From: Phycisphaerales bacterium
Lineage (GTDB): Bacteria; Planctomycetota; Phycisphaerae; Phycisphaerales; UBA1924
Direction of reading: 5' to 3'
DNA: 64,000 nucleotides
Assembly: GCA_020427635.1 (NCBI GenBank)
Contig: JAGQOH010000004.1
Coordinates: forward strand, 1-64,000
Shown here: piece by piece, positions 17,680 to 24,875 of the stretch
Position numbering within the stretch: the stretch's first letter is position 1
Layout: every line of letters starts with the position of its first letter
Position numbers and translations under genes: made by a program
The notes under the pieces: generated by a model
The model's input: only the letters and a program-made list of their open reading frames with translations
What the model was told of the DNA's origin: nothing
Database searches by the model: none

Positions 17680-18795
17680 TCAAATCAGATGCGCATCGAT
17701 AGATTGGTCGCTGTGCGCATGTGCAGCGGGTGCAGCCGGTGCCGGGTCGCAAGGTGCCGCCGGCGCTTCAGACTCTGCACCTGTATGCGCAGGCATGGGC
17801 CGCGGTTCGATCGTCGACGCTGGAAGTTGACGCGGCTCCTCAATGAGCGCCTCTGGCTCCGCTTGTGCACGCGCCGCCACCTCCAGGGATGGCGCAGGCG
17901 CCGGGAGCGGCGGCAAAGGCGGTTGCGTGAGCAACTCCTCCGCCAACTCCGCATAGTCGTTCGACCCCGCACACGTCGGGTCATATTCGAAAACCGTCTG
18001 CCCAAAGCTCGGACATTCCGCAAGCTTGATGTTGCGCCGGATCGGCGGATTCAGCACCTCCGCATGCGCCCACGGCACCGCCCGCCCGCGCGACGCATCA
18101 AAAAAGCCGCGCAGGTCGGCAACCACTTCCTTGGCATGGTTCGTGTGCTCATCATGCATCGCAAGCACCACGCCGCGCACTTGCAACGCCGGGTTCAGCT
18201 GCTGCGAGATCAGTCGCACCGTCTCGAGCAGCTTGCCCACACCCTGCAGCGCAAGGAAGTGCGACTGCATGGGCATGATCACCTCCTGAGCCGCGACCAG
18301 ACCATTGAGCGTCAGCAACCCAAGCGAAGGCGGGCAGTCGATCAAAATGAAATCGTAGTCCTTGCGAAGCGATGCAATGGCATGCGCCAGCCGCTGGTGA
18401 CGATGCGGCGCGTCAGCAAGCTCCGTTTCAATGGCCGCCTGATCCGTGATCGCCGGGATCAGCGCAAGGTGCTTGCGCGCATGCACGATCGTCGCACGCG
18501 GATCAATCGGTGATCCGTAGGGCGCAGGTTCATGCAACAGTAGGTGATACGCGGCGCGAGGCGTGCCATCGTCAGAGACTGATGGCTCGACGCCGAGGTG
18601 GAGTGTGACGTGCGCCTGAGGGTCGAGGTCAATGAGGAGGGTTCGGCAGCCGGCGCGTGCGAGTGCAGCGCCGAGGCTGACGACAGTCGTGGTCTTGCCA
18701 ACGCCGCCCTTCTGGTTCATGAAGGCGATGATGCGTGGCGAGCCCTGCGCCTGGCCCTCCGTGACCGGGTCGCGTGAATCCTGCATGCGAACCAT
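17680..18795 (-). CDS. ParA/Soj-family ATPase
   Basis: 371 residues. Deviant Walker A motif KGGVGKT at 29-35, Walker A' LLIDLDPQAHVT, and LIDCPPSLGLLTLNG as Walker B, which together define ParA/Soj chromosome- or plasmid-partition ATPases. After about residue 275 comes a long Pro/Ala/Glu-rich tail (about 95 residues) not usual in Soj. Two Mets near the start (codons 1 and 4) are both possible. No parB is adjacent, but a parS-like site lies 27 kb away. It forms an operon with the VanZ-MurJ gene and is divergent from the HDOD gene (about 140 bp). Confidence 0.9.
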   Translation of the reverse strand: MVRMQDSRDPVTEGQAQGSPRIIAFMNQKGGVGKTTTVVSLGAALARAGCRTLLIDLDPQAHVTLHLGVEPSVSDDGTPRAAYHLLLHEPAPYGSPIDPRATIVHARKHLALIPAITDQAAIETELADAPHRHQRLAHAIASLRKDYDFILIDCPPSLGLLTLNGLVAAQEVIMPMQSHFLALQGVGKLLETVRLISQQLNPALQVRGVVLAMHDEHTNHAKEVVADLRGFFDASRGRAVPWAHAEVLNPPIRRNIKLAECPSFGQTVFEYDPTCAGSNDYAELAEELLTQPPLPPLPAPAPSLEVAARAQAEPEALIEEPRQLPASTIEPRPMPAHTGAESEAPAAPCDPAPAAPAAHAHSDQSIDAHLI

Positions 18796-18934
18796 GGTAG
18801 CAGAGGGACCACACCACCTGGGTATCGGACGAGCAATGCCCGGATTCGCCGCAGGGTCAGCAAGTTGGCGCCAATCCAAGGCCCAAACCCGTCGATACAG
18901 GTCGTTGACTGTCGTCTGCCACACGGAGGGGGAG

Positions 18935-20146
18935 ATGAAGCGTCGGCGAGAATTGTCATCCAGAGAGGTCGAAGAGTTGCACGACCGCCTGGCGCGTCGC
19001 CTGGGCGACTCGTCCGTCCCTACCCTGCCCCACATCGCCATGAAGATCATCGAGCTGGTGGGCGACCCCAACGCCAGCATGCAGGACTTCGCCGATGCGA
19101 TCCAGACTGATCAGGCGCTGACCGGTCGCCTGCTCCGCCTGACCAACTCCGCCTACTTCGGGCAAACCAAGCCAGTCACCACCTTGCAGCGCGCCGCCGT
19201 CCTGATCGGACTCGACCGCCTGAAGGCCATGGCCCTCGGATTCCATCTCTCAAAAGTCGCCGCCTCTGGGGCGCCCGCTGAGCGTCGCCTCTGGACCCTT
19301 GCACTCTTCCGCGGGTGGTACGCCCTGCGCCTCGCAGAGAAACTGAACAAGTCAGCATCGGGCGAAGCATTCGTCGTCGGCCTGATGATGGACGTTGGCG
19401 TGCCCCAGATGATCCGCTTGGAAGGCGCCGCCTTCGAAGCCATCTACGAGGGTGATGAACCGCCCGCCAAGAAGTTCCTCGCCGAACTGGATGAACTCGC
19501 CTTCACGCACGTTGATATCGCCGCAGCACTGTGCAAAGTCTGGAAACTGCCCACGCTTATCGCACGCCCAATCTGCTTGCATCACAATCCCGCACCGCCC
19601 GCATCACCGAAGGACCCGGGCAGCATCCTTCATGCAGTCGCCTACTTCATTGGTGCCTTGCCGCTCGATCCCAAAGGCGGCCCAAGACTCGAAGCCAAGT
19701 TCTCACGCGTCGGTCAGCGCCTGCTGGGCTTGGATGAGCCGGCATTGCTGCAATCGGCTGCCGACGCCGCCAAAGATGTCGAAGCCTCGCGCGATGTCTT
19801 TAGCCACCTCATCGATGCGTCGCTCTCGATCGACTCGATTCTCGAACAAGCCAACGGGTTGCTCTCCAACGCCGTCGAAGACATGGTCGCCGACGCCGTA
19901 GCCAAGGAGACAGGCTCGCGCTGCATCTCTTTGAAAGCTGGCGATTGCCGCCTAGAGCTGGAATCGCGCGGCCATGGCACGGTCCGCGTCTACCTGCATG
20001 ATGCTGCAGGCGACCGCCTCCTGTCGGAAGATGTCGATGGTGCCCGTATCGACGCCGCTCATCTGCGCAGGCAACTCATGCTCCAGGACATGCAAGAGGG
20101 TGACATGCAGGAACTCATCAACAGCCTGCGTGCCATGGCCGCCTGA
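18935..20146 (+). CDS. HDOD-domain signalling protein
   Basis: 403 residues. The HDOD domain at about 25-225 reads VPTLPHIAMKIIELVGDPNASMQDFADAIQTD followed by LTNSAYFG, a fold related to HD phosphohydrolases but lacking the HD metal pair and thought to act in signalling. Residues 225-330 are helical. The last 70 residues form a separate alpha/beta segment (CRISLKAGDCRLELES-like) ending in an amphipathic helix. The ATG follows a strong GGAGGGGGA ribosome-binding site; the longer frame upstream lies antisense to parA. Role probably regulation of motility, virulence or the cell cycle, as in other HDOD proteins, but unproven. Confidence 0.87.
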   Translation: MKRRRELSSREVEELHDRLARRLGDSSVPTLPHIAMKIIELVGDPNASMQDFADAIQTDQALTGRLLRLTNSAYFGQTKPVTTLQRAAVLIGLDRLKAMALGFHLSKVAASGAPAERRLWTLALFRGWYALRLAEKLNKSASGEAFVVGLMMDVGVPQMIRLEGAAFEAIYEGDEPPAKKFLAELDELAFTHVDIAAALCKVWKLPTLIARPICLHHNPAPPASPKDPGSILHAVAYFIGALPLDPKGGPRLEAKFSRVGQRLLGLDEPALLQSAADAAKDVEASRDVFSHLIDASLSIDSILEQANGLLSNAVEDMVADAVAKETGSRCISLKAGDCRLELESRGHGTVRVYLHDAAGDRLLSEDVDGARIDAAHLRRQLMLQDMQEGDMQELINSLRAMAA

Positions 20147-20183
20147 CCCGCCCCTCCTGCCTGAACTGTTCTATCGTTGAGGC

Positions 20184-20948
20184 GTGGCCACCATCACCGA
20201 TCACGGGCTCGTCCTTCGGCAATGGGAGTTCTCCGAGACCTCTCAGACCGTTCTGTTGTTTTGCCGGACGCACGGGCTGCTCCGTGGTCTGGCCAAAGGC
20301 GCACATCGCGACAAAGCGCCCTTCTCAGGCGGCTTTGAGTTGCTCACCCGCGGCGAAATCGTCGCCATCCCCAAGGGCGCGAATGACCTTGCAAACCTCA
20401 TCGAGTGGGACCTCCAAGAAGTCTTCTGGGGGCCACGCAGGTCCTGGTCTTGCTACCAATCCGGCCTCTACATCATCGATGTGCTTCGGCACATGCTCAT
20501 TGACGCCGACCCGCACCCCATGCTCTTCGACGGCGCGGTAGCCGCACTCCGGGCCCTGGGCCAGGCCACGGATCCACAGGCCATCTTGACATTCCAATGG
20601 CTGGTCCTCCATGAGACCGGCTATGAGCCTCGCCTCGAGTTGGATCAGTCAGAACCATCCCGCGCTGCAGCCTTCGGATTTGACCCCCAAACAGGGGGGC
20701 TGACGACAGACCCAGGCCCCGGCAGTGCCGACACCCCCTGGCGTGTTCGACGGGGCACCGTCGAGGTCCTGAGGCACGTCCGCGACCAGGGCGACCCAGG
20801 CCCGGCCAGACCCGAGCAAGTCGATCGAGCGATGCGGCTGCTCGGACAGTACCTGCGGCTGCTCGGGGGCCAGGAGCGGGGGGAAGGCGTGGCCCTGCTG
20901 GGTGCCGAGCCGCTCGTTCGCAGCAGGCGGGCCGGTGCGGTACGGTAA
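20184..20948 (+). CDS. recO: DNA repair protein RecO
   Basis: 254 residues. The N-terminal OB fold (ITDHGLVLRQWEFSETSQTVLLFCRTHGLLRGLAKGAHR, about 3-80) is typical of RecO, followed by the helical domain with FQWLVLHETGYEP near residue 145. RecO anneals strands and loads RecA in the RecFOR pathway. The Cys4 zinc finger of Deinococcus-type RecO is absent, as in E. coli. It starts at GTG 37 bp after the HDOD gene. The C-terminus is Gly/Arg-rich and shares bases with possible early starts of the next gene. Confidence 0.88.
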   Translation: MATITDHGLVLRQWEFSETSQTVLLFCRTHGLLRGLAKGAHRDKAPFSGGFELLTRGEIVAIPKGANDLANLIEWDLQEVFWGPRRSWSCYQSGLYIIDVLRHMLIDADPHPMLFDGAVAALRALGQATDPQAILTFQWLVLHETGYEPRLELDQSEPSRAAAFGFDPQTGGLTTDPGPGSADTPWRVRRGTVEVLRHVRDQGDPGPARPEQVDRAMRLLGQYLRLLGGQERGEGVALLGAEPLVRSRRAGAVR

Positions 20949-21018
20949 GGGGGGCGAGTTGGCGTTCACGCCGCGATGCGCGGGTGTGCAGAAACCCCCC
21001 AACAAGGGACGACCGGCA

Positions 21019-21867
21019 TTGCAAGAGCCTGAGACTGATGCGCGCGTGCCGAAGGCATTGGCCCATCACCACCGTGTGACAGGGCTTGATGTGCGCGTTG
21101 ATCGCGTTGGCGATGGGCGCCCGCTTGTCTTTCTCAATGGATTACTTGGGCTGAACGAACATTGGTTTGGTTGTTTGCGCTACTTGGTCGGCCCCGAGGT
21201 CAAGGGCGGCATTGAGTGCTTGTTCATCGAGCCGCCACTCTTGGAACTGCGCGGCCCGGGCTGCTCTGTCGATGGCGTCACGAACCTCACCGTCAACCTG
21301 CTCGAAATGCTCGTCGATGAGCCCGCAGTCCTCGTTGGCAATTCCCTTGGCGGGCACGTCTCACTCAAGATTGCCATGGCGCGCCCGGATCTGGTGTCCG
21401 GACTCGTGCTGCTTGGCTCGAGCGGCTTGTTCGAGCGCAGCTTCGAAAAAGACGTCCCGCGCAACCCCACACGAGAGTGGATGGAAAAGAAAATCGCCGG
21501 GCTCTTCGATGATCCGTCCCGCATGATCCCCGGCATGGTCGACATGGCGCACGAAGCCCTCTCGCGGCGCACCGCGGTCCGATCGATCGTGCGCCTTGGC
21601 AAGAGCGCCAAGCGAGATCACCTCGGAGATCAATTGCATCGTGTGCAAACGCCCGTGCTCCTCGCCTGGGGCAAGCAAGACACGGTCACGCCGCCCGAGG
21701 TGGCCGAGCAGTTCTCACAGTTGTTGCCCGATGCGCGCCTGTGCTGGATTGATCGGTGCGGACACGCGCCGCAGATCGAGCGCCCGGAAGAACTCTGCAA
21801 ACACATGCGAGCGTTTGTTCGAGAGCTCTCGCAAAACGCGCACAATGAGCAAGCAGGCGTCGCCTGA
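21019..21867 (+). CDS. Alpha/beta-hydrolase
   Basis: About 282 residues. Catalytic features: LVFLNGLLGLNEHWF oxyanion region, nucleophile elbow GNSLGGH, acid in LLAWGKQDTVTP and base in DRCGHAPQIERP, the full Ser-Asp-His set. The start is uncertain: I chose a TTG preceded by AAGGGA; a GTG 11 codons upstream (20986) and an ATG at 20902 inside recO are also in frame. It leads a tight same-strand cluster, ending 12 bp before the GH3-like gene. The reaction is unknown; the fold fits esters, thioesters or C-C bonds. Confidence 0.87.
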   Translation: MQEPETDARVPKALAHHHRVTGLDVRVDRVGDGRPLVFLNGLLGLNEHWFGCLRYLVGPEVKGGIECLFIEPPLLELRGPGCSVDGVTNLTVNLLEMLVDEPAVLVGNSLGGHVSLKIAMARPDLVSGLVLLGSSGLFERSFEKDVPRNPTREWMEKKIAGLFDDPSRMIPGMVDMAHEALSRRTAVRSIVRLGKSAKRDHLGDQLHRVQTPVLLAWGKQDTVTPPEVAEQFSQLLPDARLCWIDRCGHAPQIERPEELCKHMRAFVRELSQNAHNEQAGVA

Positions 21868-21879
21868 TCGCGTCGCACC

Positions 21880-23466
21880 ATGTGGACAAGCCTCATCGGA
21901 ACCGGACTGCGACTCGCCCTGCGCAAGCGCGCCAAGTGGCTGAGTGATGAGCCAGCTCGCGCTCGCGATGCAGGCGCTATCCAACGCCGCGAACTCCGCA
22001 AACTCCTCGCCCACGCCGCGAACACCGAGATCGGGCGGGAACACGGATTCGCTCGCCTTGCAGGGCTGCCGGAACACGAAATCGTCTCTGCATATCGCGC
22101 CGCATTGCCTGTCGCTGACTATGAGCGCTATCGCAGTGCCCTGGCGCGCACACGCGAACACGCCAACCCAAACGTGTGCTGGCCCGGCGTCGTCAAGGAT
22201 TGGGCACAAACTTCGGGCACCACAGGCGGCGAGAAGTACATCCCCGTGAGCCGTGAGATGATGGCGTCGAACCGCAAAGCAGCGCTCGACATCTTCGCCC
22301 ATGCCATGCGGTTTGGCATGCGATTGGAAGACATCTTCGCCGGGCGACTGCTCTTCCTGGGCGGCTCGACGGATGTCACCGTCAACGACCATGGCATCCG
22401 GACGGGCGACCTGTCCGGACTGGTCACGCCGCTCATTCGCTGGCCCCTGAGCAAGGTCTATACGCCCGGACCCGATGTCGCGCTCTTGAGCCATTGGCCT
22501 ACGAAGATCGAACGCATCGCATCGCTGACCGCCCAGCAAGACGTCCGCTTCATATCAGGCATGGCGTCATGGAGCTTGCTGCTCTTCGAGCGCGTCGTCG
22601 AAGAAGCGCGAAAGCGCGGGCGCGACGTCACGACACTGCGCGAGGTTTGGCCCGACCTGCAACTCTTCGTGCATGGCGGCGTGCGCTATCCACCATTTGA
22701 TCCGCGCGTGCGCCGCGTCTGGTCAGGGTCCGACGACACCACCACGCCCGCCACAGATATCCCGTATCGCCTTGAGGTCTACCCCGCGAGTGAAGGTTTC
22801 GTTGCGCTCCAAGATCGCGCAGGCGATCCCGGACTGCGCATGCACGTGGACACAGGCATCTACTTTGAGTTCGTGCCCGTGGATGAAATCCACAACGAAG
22901 CCCCGCGCGCATTCATGTGTGATGAAGTTGAGCCGGGCGTGCGCTACGTCGTCGTCATGACCACCTGTGCCGGCCTGTGGCGCTACATCATTGGCGACGT
23001 CGTTGAGTTCGACACCGTCCCGCCAGATGGCCCGCCGCGCATGCGCATCGTGGGCCGCCATCGACACTTCGTCAACGCATTTGGCGAAAACCTCATCGTC
23101 GAAGAAATTGAGCACGCCGTCGTGGCCGCCCGAGACGCTGTGCATGCCACAATTGGGGAATTCACCGCGGCGCCGGTCTACCCGAGTGATGGCGAACGCG
23201 GCGCGCTGGAGCTCGTCATCGAGTGGGGCGGCAACGACACCGCAGTACAGCAATTCCTCCGCGCGTTCGACACGGCGCTGCAAGCAAAGAACGTGGATTA
23301 CACGACAAAACGGACGGAGTCGCTTGGCATGGGCCCACCACGCGTCACCATCGTCCCAATGGGCCGATTCGATGCATGGATGGCCTCGCGCGGCAAACTC
23401 GGTGGCCAGCACAAGGTCCCCAGGTGCGCAAACCACCGCGAATTTGTCGAGGCGCTCACGGGCTGA
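21880..23466 (+). CDS. GH3-family acyl-adenylate enzyme
   Basis: 528 residues, the usual length for bacterial relatives of plant GH3 auxin/jasmonate-amido synthetases. The ATP-binding P-loop is TSGTTGGEKYIPV (residues 111-123). FISGMASWSLLLFERV, HGGVRYPPF, YPASEGFVALQD and LWRYIIGDVVEF follow in family order, and the C-terminal lid starts near VGRHRHFVNAFGENL. GH3 enzymes adenylate a carboxylate and usually transfer the acyl group to an amino acid. In bacteria the substrate is unknown. The neighbouring hydrolase, NRDE protein and ATP-grasp fusion suggest a small-molecule conjugation pathway, which is inference. Confidence 0.92.
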   Translation: MWTSLIGTGLRLALRKRAKWLSDEPARARDAGAIQRRELRKLLAHAANTEIGREHGFARLAGLPEHEIVSAYRAALPVADYERYRSALARTREHANPNVCWPGVVKDWAQTSGTTGGEKYIPVSREMMASNRKAALDIFAHAMRFGMRLEDIFAGRLLFLGGSTDVTVNDHGIRTGDLSGLVTPLIRWPLSKVYTPGPDVALLSHWPTKIERIASLTAQQDVRFISGMASWSLLLFERVVEEARKRGRDVTTLREVWPDLQLFVHGGVRYPPFDPRVRRVWSGSDDTTTPATDIPYRLEVYPASEGFVALQDRAGDPGLRMHVDTGIYFEFVPVDEIHNEAPRAFMCDEVEPGVRYVVVMTTCAGLWRYIIGDVVEFDTVPPDGPPRMRIVGRHRHFVNAFGENLIVEEIEHAVVAARDAVHATIGEFTAAPVYPSDGERGALELVIEWGGNDTAVQQFLRAFDTALQAKNVDYTTKRTESLGMGPPRVTIVPMGRFDAWMASRGKLGGQHKVPRCANHREFVEALTG

Positions 23467-23546
23467 AATCCCGTGACCTTGAAATCCGTATGATGGAGTG
23501 TTCGCGGCGGAGGACGCCGTGCCGCTCGCACATGGGAGATTCAACA

Positions 23547-24095
23547 ATGGCCGGCTCACGGACGGACGTAATGATGGATGACGGCTTGGCCGTGGCCTTG
23601 GCTGCATCCGCCACGCTCAAGCAATGCGCCCAAGTGCTCCGCGAAGTCAAGCCCGCCGCATATGCCAAACCTTCGCAGGCATTGGGTGGCGGCACCATTG
23701 GCCAACACGTGCGCCACAGCTTGGACCACTTCGTTGCGGCCCTGTCGACCGTCGATGGCCACATCGACTACGACACCCGCGATCGTGGCACGAAGATCGA
23801 AGCGGATCCCAACGAGGCGATGTCCCTGATTGAGCACCTCGTCGCTCAGTTGGATACAAAGACCACTGAAGACCTGTGCGCGCCGGTCACGGTGCATGTG
23901 ATGCTGAGTGGTGATGGTCAGCGCGCCATGTTGACATCGACGCTCGGACGCGAGCTGTGGTTCGCATCGCATCACGCGATTCATCATCACGCAATGATCG
24001 GCGCGATCGCCAAAGAGCTTGCGATTCCCGTAGCCCCCGACTTCGGCAAAGCGCCGTCCACAATCGAATTCGAATGCCGAACGGCGGAGCATTGA
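23547..24095 (+). CDS. DinB-like four-helix protein
   Basis: 182 residues. Its histidines are placed as in DinB/YfiT metal-binding four-helix bundles: H-x-x-HSLDHFVAAL near residue 55 and SHHAIHHHAMIG near 150, giving a likely three-His metal site. Family members include thiol transferases that use bacillithiol or mycothiol; a PIG-L/BshB1-like deacetylase elsewhere in the window is compatible with a bacillithiol cofactor, but the link is speculative. The ATG used follows GGGAGA; in-frame ATGs 5 and 19 codons upstream are less likely. The next gene begins 6 bp after its stop. Confidence 0.8.
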   Translation: MAGSRTDVMMDDGLAVALAASATLKQCAQVLREVKPAAYAKPSQALGGGTIGQHVRHSLDHFVAALSTVDGHIDYDTRDRGTKIEADPNEAMSLIEHLVAQLDTKTTEDLCAPVTVHVMLSGDGQRAMLTSTLGRELWFASHHAIHHHAMIGAIAKELAIPVAPDFGKAPSTIEFECRTAEH

Positions 24096-24101
24096 CCACC
24101 G

Positions 24102-24875
24102 ATGTGTACCGTGACGATCATTTCGCTCCCAGGGGGCGGGCGTCGACTTGTCAGCAATCGCGATGAGCTACGCGCGCGTCCCGACGCAATCCCGCCGGAA
24201 GCACAGGTCATTGACGGTGTGCGCGTGCTCGCGCCGCGCGATCCCCTCGGGGGCGGCACTTGGGTCGCGGGTAACGACCGCGGGCTCGCAATGACACTCC
24301 TCAACCTCAACGAACGCCCACGCGCCGGCATGCCGCCTGGCCGCATCTCGCGCGGCGGGATCGTGCGCCACGCCTCCGGTGCCAACACTGCACATGAGGC
24401 CATGGCCGCTGCCGCAGAACTCGATCTGGATGGCATGTTGCCGTTCCGCTTCGTCGTCGTGCAGGGCGACATCGTCTTGGAAGGTCGGTGGGACCAGCGC
24501 CGCTTCGACGTTCTCGAGCACACCCTGGAGTGCGGCGTAGAGGGGGCGCCAGGCACCGCGTGTTTCACAAGCTCAGGACTGGGTGACGCCCTCGTCACGC
24601 CCAGACTCGCGCTTTGGCGACAGTGGAGCGAAACCCAACCCGTTACCGTCGCCCTGCAGGACAAGTTTCATGGGCATCGATGGTCCGATCGCCTGTCGAT
24701 CAGCGTGCACATGGAACGAACCGATGCCCGCACAGTGTCCACCACCGCAGTCAACGTCGTGCCCAACGATGGCGTTGAGATGCACTACTGGGCCGACGAT
24801 GTGCGGACCGCCTGTCGCCTGGCTCTGCGCCCAACCGCGGCCGTAAGCGTGCCCCCCACTGAGGCCACCGTGTGA
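24102..24875 (+). CDS. NRDE-family (TANGO2-like) protein
   Basis: 257 residues beginning Met-Cys-Thr-Val-Thr with the name-giving NRDE tetrad at 19-22 (SNRDELRARP), then APRDPLGGGTWVAGNDRGLAMTLLNLNE. The conserved Cys2 as a would-be N-terminal nucleophile fits the Ntn-hydrolase-like fold proposed for TANGO2 relatives. Human TANGO2 has been linked to heme and lipid homeostasis; the bacterial role is unknown. The last GTG codon overlaps the GTG start of the next gene (four-base overlap), so they are translationally coupled. Confidence 0.88.
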   Translation: MCTVTIISLPGGGRRLVSNRDELRARPDAIPPEAQVIDGVRVLAPRDPLGGGTWVAGNDRGLAMTLLNLNERPRAGMPPGRISRGGIVRHASGANTAHEAMAAAAELDLDGMLPFRFVVVQGDIVLEGRWDQRRFDVLEHTLECGVEGAPGTACFTSSGLGDALVTPRLALWRQWSETQPVTVALQDKFHGHRWSDRLSISVHMERTDARTVSTTAVNVVPNDGVEMHYWADDVRTACRLALRPTAAVSVPPTEATV